A program made the translations under genes and the position numbers. From positions 124,001 to 188,000 of the forward strand of contig NZ_ATXG01000004.1 in assembly GCF_000421565.1 (NCBI RefSeq): 64,000 nucleotides of DNA, given 5' to 3'. The notes under the pieces are model-generated. The model had not been told where the DNA came from. It saw only the letters and a list, made by a program, of their open reading frames with translations, and ran no database searches. Origin of the DNA: Agromyces subbeticus DSM 16689. GTDB lineage: Bacteria > Actinomycetota > Actinomycetes > Actinomycetales > Microbacteriaceae. Shown here piece by piece: positions 48,626 to 57,496 of the stretch (positions are counted from its first letter, which is position 1; the number at the start of each line of letters is the position of its first letter).

Positions 48626-50068
48626 ATGACCGACTCACTCGTACGCTCGTCCGGATCAGGTCGGGCCGGCGACGCGGCTCGCCCCGCGGCATCCGCGCCC
48701 CGCCCGTCGGGTGTCGCCCGCGACTCGAGCGTCGACGCGATCCGGGCGCTGCTGCTCGTCGTCGTCTTCGCCCTGCACGCGATGATGGTCGGCGTGAGCG
48801 TCGGCCCCGACGGCCCCGTGCTGCAGAACGCGCTCGAAGACCAGGCCTGGTTCGGCCCGGTCACCTGGGTGCTGCAGATCATGCCCCTCTTCTTCATCGC
48901 CGGCGGCTTCTCGAGCTTCCACCACTGGCGCTCGATGCGCGGTCGGGGCGCGAGCGACGGCGACTACATTCGTGCGCGGGTCGAGCGGCTCGTGCGGCCC
49001 GCGATCGCCCTCGTCGCGGTCGTCGGCGGCACGCTCGTCGCGCTCAGCCTCTCGGGCCTCGCGCCGGAGCTCGTGGCGACCGCGGGCTTCCGCATCGGCC
49101 AACCGCTCTGGTTCCTCGGCGTCTACCTCGCCACCTCGGCGCTCGTGCCGCTCATGGTTCGTGCGCATGAACGAGCGCGCACGCTCACCCCGATCGCCCT
49201 CCTCGGCGGCGGCGTCGCCGTCGATGCGCTGCGACTGTCGACGGGCATCGAGGGCATCGGCTTCCTGAACCTGCTGCTCGTGTGGCTCCTCGTGCAGCAG
49301 CTCGGCTTCCACCTGGCCGACGGCGGCCTCGACCGGCTCGGGCGCACGGCGCTCGTCGGCATCGCCGCGGCATCCCTCGGCGCCCTCGCCCTGCTCACCG
49401 CGAGCGGCCTGTACTCCGTCGACATGTACGTCAACCTGAACCCGCCGACCGTGTGCCTCGTGCTGCTCGGCATCGCCCAGCTCGCGCTCTTCCAGCTGGC
49501 ACGCCCGGCCATCAGGGCGTGGGTCGAGCGAGCGGATGCCTCGCGGCTGGTCTCGGCCGTGGGCGAACGCGCAATGACGGTCTATCTCTGGCACATGCCC
49601 GTGCTCGTCGGCCTCGCCGGCGCGCTGCTCGTCGCGAACGCGACGTTCGGCCTCGCGCTGCCCGAGCCGCTCAGTGTCGACTGGTGGGCGAGCCGGCCGA
49701 TGTGGCTGAGTGTGGCAGCGGCCGTCGTGGTGCCCGTCACCCTCCTCTTCAGCCGGTTCGAGCGTGCGCGACGGGCGTCCGGCACCGCGAGCGTGCCGGG
49801 CGGCGCGTCCGTCGCGGCATCCTTCCGCCGCCCGATTCCCTCGACACCCTTCACCGCGATCGACGCCGTATGCGGCGTTGCCGGAGTGGCGGTCGTGCTC
49901 GTGACCGGGTTCGGCCCGCTGCAGGCGGTCATCGCACTCTCGCTGCTCACGATCGCGCTGCTCGGCAGCGCCCGGCTCAACCGGATGCGAGGTCGTGCAC
50001 TTCGTGACCTCGCGACAGGTGCGGCCGCTGGTGCGCGTAGCCGTTGGTCAGCAGCGGCGACGAGATGA
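48626..50068 (+). CDS. membrane acyltransferase (acyltransferase 3 family)
   Basis: This 480-residue protein has a disordered start, then ten or so membrane helices with acyltransferase-3 features: [20 protein letters not shown] (the LxxxRxxxxxxVxxxH-type first helix), [18 protein letters not shown] and [13 protein letters not shown]. It probably transfers an acyl group to a surface polysaccharide or lipid. ATG 48626 has GGAAGGGG six bases upstream. Its last 92 bases overlap the convergent methylglyoxal synthase gene. Confidence 0.85.
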   Translation: MTDSLVRSSGSGRAGDAARPAASAPRPSGVARDSSVDAIRALLLVVVFALHAMMVGVSVGPDGPVLQNALEDQAWFGPVTWVLQIMPLFFIAGGFSSFHHWRSMRGRGASDGDYIRARVERLVRPAIALVAVVGGTLVALSLSGLAPELVATAGFRIGQPLWFLGVYLATSALVPLMVRAHERARTLTPIALLGGGVAVDALRLSTGIEGIGFLNLLLVWLLVQQLGFHLADGGLDRLGRTALVGIAAASLGALALLTASGLYSVDMYVNLNPPTVCLVLLGIAQLALFQLARPAIRAWVERADASRLVSAVGERAMTVYLWHMPVLVGLAGALLVANATFGLALPEPLSVDWWASRPMWLSVAAAVVVPVTLLFSRFERARRASGTASVPGGASVAASFRRPIPSTPFTAIDAVCGVAGVAVVLVTGFGPLQAVIALSLLTIALLGSARLNRMRGRALRDLATGAAAGARSRWSAAATR

Positions 50069-50423
50069 GCATGTCGGCACTGGCCGTGTTGAGCGCGGTG
50101 GGCACGTTCCAGACCGTCGCGATGCGCAGCAGCGCCTTGACGTCGGGGTCGTGCGGCTGCGCCGACAGTGGATCCCAGAAGAAGACGAGCACGTCGAGGT
50201 GACCCTCGGCGATCTTCGCCCCGATCTGCTGGTCGCCGCCGTGCGGACCGGACAGGAAGCGGGTCACGGGCAACCCGAGCGACGTCGACAGCATGCCGCC
50301 GGTGGTGCCGGTGGCATAGAGGTGATGTCGCGCGAGTGAACCGCGATTGAAGTCCGCCCAGTCGAGCAGGGCGGCCTTCTTGTTGTCGTGTGCGACGAGC
50401 GCGATGTGATGCGGACCGGTCAT
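49977..50423 (-). CDS. mgsA: methylglyoxal synthase
   Basis: This 148-residue protein converts dihydroxyacetone phosphate to methylglyoxal and phosphate. It has the family signature [19 protein letters not shown] with catalytic Asp later in [17 protein letters not shown], and [22 protein letters not shown]. The ATG at 50423 follows GGGGGAGG; the longer frame to 50501 is not family-like. It overlaps the acyltransferase gene tail to tail by 92 bases. Confidence 0.92.
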   Translation of the reverse strand: MTGPHHIALVAHDNKKAALLDWADFNRGSLARHHLYATGTTGGMLSTSLGLPVTRFLSGPHGGDQQIGAKIAEGHLDVLVFFWDPLSAQPHDPDVKALLRIATVWNVPTALNTASADMLISSPLLTNGYAHQRPHLSRGHEVHDLASG

Positions 50424-50558
50424 GACGCGACCTCCCCCGAGGTGCACGAGCGTGACGCCATCGTCGTTGGCTCTCGATGTGTTGGAGCAACTGACGTTCA
50501 CAGGCTAGGGGTGGGTCTCGTCGGCCGCAATGGCCCGGCGGGAACTGCTCGGGCGCGC

Positions 50559-51356
50559 TCAGCGCAGGTCGCGGCGGAGCGGGATGGCGATGGCGACCCA
50601 CGCCGCGACCGCGGCGTAACCGAGCAGCACGAGCGCACCGACGAATGGCGAGGTGGTGGCTGCCGCGGCGAGCGGCAGCTGTTCGGCGATGGCGTCGCTG
50701 AGGAAGGTGAAGTCGGTCAGCGCCGCGGTCGCCCCGCCGGGCAGATAGGGGTGGATCACGTTGACGCCGGGGATGATCATCAGCACGTGCTCGAGGAAGT
50801 AGAAGTACCCGAGCACGATGCCCACCGCGAGCAGCTGGTGCCGCGCGAGCGCGCCGATCGCGACGCCGAGGATCATGTACACGGCCGCCGCGAGCGCGAG
50901 GCGCCCAAGGAGTGCCGCGAGCGCGCCGAGCTGCACGCCGAGCTCGACGCCCTGCAGTGCTGCACCGACCATGACCGCAGTGCCGGCGAAGAGCGAGGCG
51001 ACGAGCCCGTAGGCGATGCCGAGCGCGCCGAACACGAGCAGCTTGGCGGCGAGCACGCGGCCCCGGCGCGGCGCGGTGAGGAAGGTCGTGCCGATCGTGC
51101 GGTGCCGGTATTCGCCGGTCACCGCGATCGTGCCGATGAGCGCGGGCACGAAGAGCAGCAGGCCGCTCATGCCGACGACGATGCCGACGCCTTCGGCGGT
51201 GTCGAGCCCGGGCAGCGGCGGCGTGGCGTTCTCGGGACCGACGAGGGCGAGCAGCCCGGTGAGCCCGCCGCCGCAGCACGCCGCGATGACGAGCGACCAG
51301 AGGGGCAGACGGGTGGCGAAGAGCTTGGCGAACTCGCCGCGGATCAGCCGGCTCAT
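50559..51356 (-). CDS. ABC transporter permease (ABC-2 type)
   Basis: This 265-residue membrane protein has six predicted segments and the opening MSRLIRGEFAKLFATRLPLWSLVIA and ITGEYRHRTI-like segment (VTGEYRHRTIGTTFLTAPRRGRVLAAK) of lantibiotic/natA-type exporters. ATGA overlap with its ATPase gene. The substrate is unknown. Confidence 0.88.
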   Translation of the reverse strand: MSRLIRGEFAKLFATRLPLWSLVIAACCGGGLTGLLALVGPENATPPLPGLDTAEGVGIVVGMSGLLLFVPALIGTIAVTGEYRHRTIGTTFLTAPRRGRVLAAKLLVFGALGIAYGLVASLFAGTAVMVGAALQGVELGVQLGALAALLGRLALAAAVYMILGVAIGALARHQLLAVGIVLGYFYFLEHVLMIIPGVNVIHPYLPGGATAALTDFTFLSDAIAEQLPLAAAATTSPFVGALVLLGYAAVAAWVAIAIPLRRDLR

Positions 51357-52168
51357 GCGCGGACTCCTTCGATGTCGGATGCTGCGGTGGACGTGAGCTC
51401 GAGGAACGCCGCCTCGAGGCTCGTGCCGCGATCGGTGAATGATGCGAGCGGGCCGCTCCAGGTGACGCGCCCGCGGTCGATGAGCACGAGGTCGTCGATG
51501 CCGTGCTGCAGCTCGGTGAGCACGTGGCTCGAGAGCAGCACCGTGCGGCCGCTCGCGGCGAACTCGCGGAGGAACGTGCGCAGCCAGACGATGCCGGCCG
51601 GGTCGAGGCCGTTGGACGGTTCGTCGAGCACGAGCACGTCGGGGTCGCCGAGCAGGGCGGTGGCGAGCGAGAGCCGCTGGCGCATGCCCGTCGAGAAGGT
51701 GCCCGCGCGACGATCGAGGTACTCGGAGATGCCCGTGAGTTCGGCGACCCGCTCGACGCGAGCGGCGTCGTGGCCGCCGAGGGCGGCGAAGCTCCGCAGG
51801 TGCCCGCGCGCCGTCATGGCGGGGTGCGCCGCGGCGATGTCGAGCACCGCGCCGACGGTGCCCGTGGGGTCGGGAAGCTCCTGGTATCGGATGCCGCCGA
51901 TGAGCGCCGTGCCGGCGTCGGGCCGGGTGAGGCCCAGCAGCATCCGGAGCGTCGTGGACTTGCCCGCCCCGTTCGGCCCGAGGAATCCGGTCACCCGACC
52001 GGGCGCCGCGACGAAGCTCGCGTCGCGCACGGCGTCGACACCGCTGATGCGCTTGGCGAGGCCGGCGACCTCGATCGGCACCCCGCTCATCGCCCGGTCC
52101 CGGCGAGTGGTCGTGCGGCGTGCGCCGGCGGTCTGCGGCGACGCGGTGTCGCTCGATGCGGTGATCAT
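51353..52168 (-). CDS. ABC transporter ATP-binding protein
   Basis: This 271-residue ATPase has Walker A GPNGAGKST, signature FSTGMRQRLSLATAL, Walker B VLVLDEPSNGLDPAG and an H-loop in SSHVLTE. The first 25 residues are a Ser/Thr/Arg-rich extension; a start at 52090 (MSGVPIEVAG) would remove it. GGGA lies six bases before ATG 52168. Divergent from the ArsR-like regulator across a short operator region. Confidence 0.9.
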   Translation of the reverse strand: MITASSDTASPQTAGARRTTTRRDRAMSGVPIEVAGLAKRISGVDAVRDASFVAAPGRVTGFLGPNGAGKSTTLRMLLGLTRPDAGTALIGGIRYQELPDPTGTVGAVLDIAAAHPAMTARGHLRSFAALGGHDAARVERVAELTGISEYLDRRAGTFSTGMRQRLSLATALLGDPDVLVLDEPSNGLDPAGIVWLRTFLREFAASGRTVLLSSHVLTELQHGIDDLVLIDRGRVTWSGPLASFTDRGTSLEAAFLELTSTAASDIEGVRA

Positions 52169-52206
52169 GTCGGGATCCCTTCGGTGGCATACTCGAACGA
52201 GAGCAA

Positions 52207-52230
52207 TGAGAATGTTCTCACGTTGAGAAT
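52207..52230. promoter_or_regulatory. ArsR-like operator between the ABC operon and its regulator
   Basis: TGAGAA-TG-TTCTCA (52207-52220) is a perfect 6-base-arm dyad. A third half-site, TTGAGAAT, follows at 52223-52230, close to the regulator's start. Confidence 0.65.
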
Positions 52231-52247
52231 AGTGAGCCGGAGGGCCC

Positions 52248-52802
52248 ATGCGCAAACCGTCGCCGATCGCCGATGTCGTCATGCACCCCGTGCGGCTGCG
52301 CATCATCCAGCAACTCGGCGCGCGCGAGGTCACAACGGCCGACCTGCGCAGCGCCCTGCCCGACATCCCGCAGGCGACGCTCTACCGTCATGTCGCCGCG
52401 CTCGTCGACGCGGACATCCTGACCGTCGTCGACGAGCGCCGCGTGCGCGGTGCAGTCGAGCGCACCTTCGCCCTCGGCGAGCGCATGGCCCACGTCGACC
52501 ACGCGGAGCTGCGCGAGATGGGCAGCCGTGAACTGCAGCAGGCCTTCCTCACGTTCCTCGCCCATGTCGGCGAGAACTTCGACCGGGCGAGCGCGGCTGA
52601 AGACCCTGATTTCCGCGAGTTCCTCGGCTTCGGCGAGATGCGGCTGCACGTCACTCGCGATGACCTCGCGGTGATCCAGGCGGGGCTCGGCGAACTTCTC
52701 GCGCCCTACATCGCCGCCGATGCCGGCCACGATGGCCGTCGCACCGTGATCCTCGCGACGGCGCTCATGCCGGCCGACGGCGGAGCGCCCGGCGGCGCGT
52801 GA
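52248..52802 (+). CDS. ArsR-like winged-helix transcriptional regulator
   Basis: This 184-residue protein has an N-terminal winged helix (ADVVMHPVRLRIIQQLGAREVTTADLRSALPDIPQATLYRHVAALVDADILTVVDERRVRG) and a longer helical C-terminal domain. No metal-binding Cys cluster is seen, so it is not a metal sensor of the classic kind. Divergent from the ABC ATPase, whose expression it probably controls through the TGAGAA sites. Confidence 0.85.
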   Translation: MRKPSPIADVVMHPVRLRIIQQLGAREVTTADLRSALPDIPQATLYRHVAALVDADILTVVDERRVRGAVERTFALGERMAHVDHAELREMGSRELQQAFLTFLAHVGENFDRASAAEDPDFREFLGFGEMRLHVTRDDLAVIQAGLGELLAPYIAADAGHDGRRTVILATALMPADGGAPGGA

Positions 52803-52805
52803 GGC

Positions 52806-53426
52806 TCAGTGCCCGTGGCCGCCCGGCTGCTCAATCGGGTCGAGCTGATGCATGCCGTGCGGCACCGCCTGTTCGCCCGCCTCGGTTGCGGCGAGAGCGG
52901 GGGTCGCGAGCGCGGCCACGAGTGCAGCGCCCGAGGCGAGGCCGATGAGCCGTGCGGCGACGGATGCCTCGCGGCGGGCGGGTCTCGAGACGCTCGCTTC
53001 GCTCGCTCCTCGACCAGCGGGACGGGGCGCGCTGGCTCCTCGACCAGCGGGAAGGGGCTCGTCTCGACGAGCGCGGCGGGTGCGACCGCGGAGCTCGAGC
53101 CCTGCTGAGAGTGCCATCACGACGATGAACACGGATGCCGCGGCGAGTGGCCCCGGCGGGATATCCGTCGCCACTGACGCGCCCGTCGCGACCGCCGCCG
53201 CCATCCCCACGAGGGTGACGGCGGTCGCGACGAGCACGACGGACGGAACGAGCACTCGCCCCGCCCGAAGCGCGAGCACACCCCAACCGAGCGCGGCGAT
53301 GCCGAGCACGATCAGGGCGGGCTGCGCCGCTCCCCCGGCACCGGCGGCGAGCGCCATCAGCACGAGTCCGGCGCCGAAGGCGGCGAGCATCGGCCAGCTG
53401 CGCGTGGCCACAACCAGTGCCTGCAT
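52806..53426 (-). CDS. small integral membrane protein with repeat-derived linker
   Basis: This 206-residue protein has four hydrophobic segments in the first 110 residues, then an Arg/Pro/Gly-rich stretch (DEPLPAGRGASAPRPAGRGASEASV), a fifth segment (LIGLASGAALVAALATPALA) and a His-rich tail. The hydrophilic stretch is encoded by a variant palindromic repeat. No domain is recognised. It starts 9 bases after the stop of the DUF4383 gene, so the two probably share an mRNA. Confidence 0.65.
   Translation of the reverse strand: MQALVVATRSWPMLAAFGAGLVLMALAAGAGGAAQPALIVLGIAALGWGVLALRAGRVLVPSVVLVATAVTLVGMAAAVATGASVATDIPPGPLAAASVFIVVMALSAGLELRGRTRRARRDEPLPAGRGASAPRPAGRGASEASVSRPARREASVAARLIGLASGAALVAALATPALAATEAGEQAVPHGMHQLDPIEQPGGHGH
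52981..53072. repeat. variant palindromic repeat inside a membrane-protein gene
   Basis: GGTCTCGAGACGCTCGCTTC leads into GCTCCTCGACCAGCGGGA, which occurs twice 30 bases apart (53005-53022 and 53035-53052), and ends CTCGTCTCGACGAG. It is related in layout to elements A-F but has different arm sequence (CTCCTCGACC for CTACTCGACC). Confidence 0.7.
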
Positions 53427-53435
53427 GACCGGCCC

Positions 53436-53843
53436 CTATGCCGTCGCCACGCGTCCGGAACGCTCGGTGCCGAGGGCGACACCCAGCAGGAGGATCGCAC
53501 TCGCGAGGTGCAGGAAGTGGTCGGCCGTGTTGAGCGCCAGGATGTTGGCGGCGGTGTCGGCGATGAAGAAGCCGACGATGCCGAGAAGCAGGTAGGTGGC
53601 GCCAACCGTGCCGTTGACCGCCTTCGCGGCGGCGGCCGAGACGATGCCGCCGATCAGGAAGGCCGCACCGATGAGCAGGTGCACCACGTTCGCGAGCGGA
53701 TTCACCTCGAAGAGGCCGAGGACGAGTCCTCCTTCAGTCGCGACGAAGCCGACCCCGCCGGTGACGGCGAATCCGAGCAGCCCGACGAGCAGGTAGACCG
53801 CACCGAAGATGACCGCAACGATGCGGTTCGGAGAGTTTCGCAT
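53436..53843 (-). CDS. DUF4383 membrane protein
   Basis: This 135-residue protein has four membrane helices with the family pattern NRIVAVIFGAVYLLVGLLGF, NPLANVVHLLIGAAFL and LNTADHFLHLASAILLLGVAL. AGGAGGA lies before the ATG. Often found near stress genes in actinobacteria; its function is unknown. Confidence 0.88.
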   Translation of the reverse strand: MRNSPNRIVAVIFGAVYLLVGLLGFAVTGGVGFVATEGGLVLGLFEVNPLANVVHLLIGAAFLIGGIVSAAAAKAVNGTVGATYLLLGIVGFFIADTAANILALNTADHFLHLASAILLLGVALGTERSGRVATA

Positions 53844-53924
53844 GAGATTCCTCCTTCTCAGGCACGGCGATCGCCGTGCATATGGAAGTTCGGAGCAGCC
53901 GGGCCGGCGGATTGGTCGACGTGT

Positions 53925-54206
53925 TCAGTCTCGAGGCGGTGAGCCGTCGTCGACGTCGATCTCGCCGGCATCGATCTCGCCGGCATCGATCTCGCCGGCA
54001 TCGATCTCGACGTCGCCCGGGTCGTCTGGCCCGCCGGTGCCCGGAGCGAGCCTGACCCGCTCCGCCACGTCGGGCTCGAGCGAGTCGGGCACCGGGTCGG
54101 CCTGCTTGGCCCGGGTCTCGGCCTCGCTCGCGGGGCTGTAGCTCGTGTCCTTCTCGGTCAGCTCGTCGTCGTTCAATCCACCGTCACCGGTTCCAGTCCG
54201 ATCCAT
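53925..54206 (-). CDS. small acidic protein with GEIDA repeats
   Basis: This 93-residue, strongly acidic, disordered-looking protein has three GEIDA units encoded by exact 15-base tandem repeats. No hydrophobic core and no recognised domain. The ribosome-binding site is weak. It could be a flexible charged protein; no function can be assigned. Confidence 0.5.
   Translation of the reverse strand: MDRTGTGDGGLNDDELTEKDTSYSPASEAETRAKQADPVPDSLEPDVAERVRLAPGTGGPDDPGDVEIDAGEIDAGEIDAGEIDVDDGSPPRD
53956..54009 (-). repeat. 15-bp tandem repeat, 3.6 copies
   Basis: TCGATCTCGCCGGCA repeated at 53956, 53971 and 53986 without a mismatch, then nine more bases of the unit. Length changes by whole units would keep the frame. 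Confidence 0.9.
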
Positions 54207-54438
54207 GCCGCGAAGCTATGCCCTGCGACGGTCGAGCGGGAACCCCTTGCCAACCGGGCCGGCGGGCGGTAGGCGGCCCGATCGGGCCCATGCAAGGCAT
54301 CCCCGTACACTGATCGTGGGGATCGTCGACGCGCCGGGGCGGCGGAATGCGCGCATACCGCCGAAGCGAGACGCAGTGCACACTGCATCAGAGCTGCGCA
54401 TCGACTCCGCTCCACGCGCACCAACCGAGGGGAACGTC

Positions 54439-55851
54439 TTGTCGACACCGACCAACACGCAGGATGGCGTCACGGTCTTCCTGACCTCCGCCACGCAGGC
54501 CGACGTGCACGCCGATGGCACTGTCACCGGCATCCAAGCCGCCGACGGCGGCGCACTTCGCGACCAGGTCGTCGCGTTCGTGCAGGATCGCGCGCAGCGC
54601 CTCGGGGCAGCCGCCACGGCCTCGCTCATCGACGACTCGTCGCACTGGACCCTGACCGTCGAACCCGACGGCCGGGTGACCGAGGCGCCATCGGCGCTCG
54701 CAGCCGAGGAGTTCGCGGAGGTCGCGCCGACCTCGACCGCTCCGATTCCCGTCGTGCCGCCGCATTTCTCGATCCCCGTGGCATCCGCCCCGCCGCCCGT
54801 CTCGGCGGCGCCGGCACGGGTCTCGAGCCCGACACCGGCCCCGGCAGCAGCACCAGCGCTTGTGCCCCCGGCACCGACGCCCATTTCGTCCCCGACGGCG
54901 GCCGGCGCAAAGCCGCACCGCCCGACGGTCGACGACCTGCTTTCGAGCCGCCCGCGGGTGCGCCCGCTGCGCGCGACCACCGGCTGGCAGGGCCGGGTGC
55001 GCCGGCTCAGCGGCGGCCTCATCTCGCCGAAGCCGAGCGCGGCCGAGCAGTCGAAGCACGAGCAGACCACCCGTGTGCAGAAGCGGCTCGACGGCCCCCG
55101 CACGATCGTGGTGCTGAACCCCAAGGGCGGCGCGCACAAGACGACGAGCACGCTGCTGCTCGCGGCGACCTTCGGCCGGCTTCGCGGCGGCTCCACGCTC
55201 GCGTGGGACAACAACGAGACCCGAGGCACGCTCGGCTGGCGTGCCCAGCACTCGCCCCACCACCGCACCGCCGTCGACCTGCTCAACGACCTCGAGCGGT
55301 TCGAGAACCCGAGCGTCGCGAGCCTCAGCCAGCTCGACGAGTACGTGCGCACGCAGGTCGACGCCCGCTTCGACGTCTTGGCCTCAGACGAGGATGCCGC
55401 GGCGACCTCGACCATCGACGACGCCGCGTTCGACCGCCTGCATCGCACCCTGTCGCGCTACTACCGGCTGCTCGTGGTCGACACCGGCAACAACATGCGC
55501 GCCTCGAACTGGGTGGCGGCCGTCGCGGCGGCCGACCAGCTCGTGATCGTCTCGACGGTGCGCGAAGACACCGCCGCGAGTGCCGCCTGGCTGCTCGACG
55601 GGCTCGCCGAGAAGGGCTTCGGCGACAAGGTCGAGCGGGCCGTGACGATTCTCACCTCGCCCTCTGAAAAGCCCGACCGTGAGCTCGAGCAGCGCCTCAC
55701 CGATCACTTCGGTGCGCTCACCGCCGCGGTCACGACCATCCCCTACGACGACGCGCTCGTCGACGGCGGCACGATCGACTTCGACGCGCTGTCGTCGGAG
55801 ACGAACGACGCGTGGCTGCGGGCTGCCGCGGTGGTCGCCGACCAGCTCTGA
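54439..55851 (+). CDS. ParA/MinD-like ATPase with Pro/Ala-rich N-terminus
   Basis: About 470 residues. An N-terminal domain (1-90, VTVFLTSATQADVHADGTVTG) and a Pro/Ala-rich linker precede a deviant Walker A ATPase domain: NPKGGAHKTTSTLLLA at about residue 235, switch region WDNNETRGTLGWR, and VVDTGNN near Walker B. The TTG at 54439 is chosen because GAGGGG lies six bases upstream; earlier in-frame starts have none. No ParB or Esx genes are adjacent. Actinobacterial relatives include MinD-like proteins linked to type VII secretion or cell division. Confidence 0.85.
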   Translation: MSTPTNTQDGVTVFLTSATQADVHADGTVTGIQAADGGALRDQVVAFVQDRAQRLGAAATASLIDDSSHWTLTVEPDGRVTEAPSALAAEEFAEVAPTSTAPIPVVPPHFSIPVASAPPPVSAAPARVSSPTPAPAAAPALVPPAPTPISSPTAAGAKPHRPTVDDLLSSRPRVRPLRATTGWQGRVRRLSGGLISPKPSAAEQSKHEQTTRVQKRLDGPRTIVVLNPKGGAHKTTSTLLLAATFGRLRGGSTLAWDNNETRGTLGWRAQHSPHHRTAVDLLNDLERFENPSVASLSQLDEYVRTQVDARFDVLASDEDAAATSTIDDAAFDRLHRTLSRYYRLLVVDTGNNMRASNWVAAVAAADQLVIVSTVREDTAASAAWLLDGLAEKGFGDKVERAVTILTSPSEKPDRELEQRLTDHFGALTAAVTTIPYDDALVDGGTIDFDALSSETNDAWLRAAAVVADQL

Positions 55852-55918
55852 ACCGACCGCTCGGACGCCGCTGAATCGGCCGCTCACCTACACTCGAAGA
55901 CAGCTGAGGGGGTGGCGA

Positions 55919-56518
55919 ATGGCCGGTGAACCGATCACGGTCTCGATCCGGCGCGAGGTCGACCCCGAGCGCATCGCCGAGGCGACCGCGTGGGTGCAGA
56001 CCGGCGTGAATCTCGCCGCGAAGTACCCGGGGTTCCTCGGCTCGGGCTGGGTGCGCGCCGGCGAGGGCTCGCAGGTCTGGCACATGCTCTACCGCTTCGC
56101 GAGCGAAGAGACGCTCGAAGCGTGGGAGCGCTCCTCGGAACGCACCTGGTGGCTCTCGATGGGCCAGGGCTTCGTGCGCTCCGAGCGCAGCCGTCGACGC
56201 AGCGGCATCGAGGGCTGGTTCGACGACCCGGCGACCGGTTCGGTTCCGGTGGCGGATGCCGCGGCATCCACTTCGCTCGACGAACTGCCGCCGGCGCCGC
56301 CGCGCTGGAAGCAGGCCGTGACGATCTGGCTCGGCTTCTTCCCGGTGAACCTCGTCTTCACGCTGCTCGTCACCTCGTTCGTGCCCGGTTGGGACGACCT
56401 CGCCGTCGCCCTGAAGGTGCTCGTCACCACACTGCTGCTCACCCCGGTCATGACATTCTGGGCGCTGCCCTTCATCACCCGCCTGCTGCGTCGCTGGCTC
56501 GCCCCGACCGCGCGCTGA
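55919..56518 (+). CDS. ABM-superfamily domain membrane protein
   Basis: This 199-residue protein has an N-terminal ferredoxin-like antibiotic-biosynthesis-monooxygenase domain (ITVSIRREVDPERIAEATAWVQTGVNLAAKYPGFLGSGWV...WHMLYRFASEETLEAW) followed by two membrane helices (AVTIWLGFFPVNLVFTLLV; VLVTTLLLTPVMTFWALPFI). GAGGGGG lies six bases before the ATG. The activity of this membrane-bound subgroup is unknown. Confidence 0.82.
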   Translation: MAGEPITVSIRREVDPERIAEATAWVQTGVNLAAKYPGFLGSGWVRAGEGSQVWHMLYRFASEETLEAWERSSERTWWLSMGQGFVRSERSRRRSGIEGWFDDPATGSVPVADAAASTSLDELPPAPPRWKQAVTIWLGFFPVNLVFTLLVTSFVPGWDDLAVALKVLVTTLLLTPVMTFWALPFITRLLRRWLAPTAR

Positions 56519-56541
56519 CCCCGCGGTGACCCCGCGCCGGG

Positions 56542-56609
56542 TTCGGGACCACTCGTTTCGCGCGGGACCCCGGATGTCGGTGGTCCGGTGCGATACGGGT
56601 GGTCCCGAA
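56542..56609. repeat. inverted repeat between convergent genes
   Basis: TTCGGGACCAC (56542-56552) and GTGGTCCCGAA (56599-56609) pair perfectly across 46 bases that also hold partial GGGACC/GGTCC matches. It lies between two convergent genes and may act as a bidirectional terminator. Confidence 0.55.
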
Positions 56610-56620
56610 GGGAGACCCGA

Positions 56621-57403
56621 TCAGCGGATGCCGCGGATACGCCGTGACAGCAATGCCGCCGCGTCGCGCACCCCGGCGACGGCCTGCTCCTGCAGTTCGG
56701 CCCGTGCATCGTCGGGGAAGGTGACCGCGATCGCCGCGGCCGGCCAGCCGAGATGGTCGACGACCGCGACCCCGACCGAGGCGAGGCCGCCCGTGACCTC
56801 GCCGTCTTCCGCGGCGAACCCGGCCTCGCGCACCGCCGCGAGCACGCGCTTCAGCCGGCCGTAGCTCCACTCCGCGGCATCCGCTTCACCGGCCGAGACG
56901 CGCGCGGCGAACGCCGACCGCTCGGGATAGAGGGCGCGCAGCTGCGCGGGCGGCAGCTCGGCGAGCATCGCCCGGCCCGTGGCGGTGAGGTGGGCGGGCA
57001 AGCGAACGCCGACGTCGGTGACGAGCGAGGGGCGGCGCGGCGCGCGCTCCTCGACGAGGTAGAGCACGTCGCGCCCGTGCAGCACCGCGAGGTGGCCGCT
57101 CTCGCCGAGCCGGTCGACGAGGGAGGCGACGAGCGGCCGGCCGAGGCGGGCGAGCGGCTGCTGCCGCGAGAAGCCGCTCGACAGCTCGAACGCCGCGACG
57201 CCGAGCCCGTAGCGTCGCTCTTCGGGCAGGTGCACGACGAAGCCGCGTTCCTGCATGACGGCGAGCAGGTGGTAGACGGTCGAACGAGGAATCGCGAGTG
57301 CCTGCGCGATCGTCGCGGCGGGCACCGGCCCGCGCTGCGCCGCGAGGTGGGTGAGGATCGCGAGCGTCTGGTCGGCCGCGGGCACCTTGGATTGCTCGGT
57401 CAT
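56621..57403 (-). CDS. IclR-family regulator, probably of hutH
   Basis: This 260-residue protein has an N-terminal winged helix (LAILTHLAAQRGPVPAATIAQALAIPRSTVYHLLAVMQERGFV) and an IclR effector domain (LPAHLTATGRAMLAELPPAQLRALYP). GGAGGAG precedes the ATG. Divergent from hutH by 93 bases; regulators in this position often control histidine use. Confidence 0.88.
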   Translation of the reverse strand: MTEQSKVPAADQTLAILTHLAAQRGPVPAATIAQALAIPRSTVYHLLAVMQERGFVVHLPEERRYGLGVAAFELSSGFSRQQPLARLGRPLVASLVDRLGESGHLAVLHGRDVLYLVEERAPRRPSLVTDVGVRLPAHLTATGRAMLAELPPAQLRALYPERSAFAARVSAGEADAAEWSYGRLKRVLAAVREAGFAAEDGEVTGGLASVGVAVVDHLGWPAAAIAVTFPDDARAELQEQAVAGVRDAAALLSRRIRGIR

Positions 57404-57496
57404 CTCTCCTCCGAGCTCAGTCTAGATCTGGGATACCGGACGATGACCCTGCGCGCACGCTTCCCGCGCGCGCGAGCGCGGTGTGGAATCGGAGGT

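Noticed and set aside
54439..55851. ParA next to a replication origin or plasmid partition locus
   Set aside because: No parB, dnaA, dnaN, rep gene or parS-like cluster is visible nearby.
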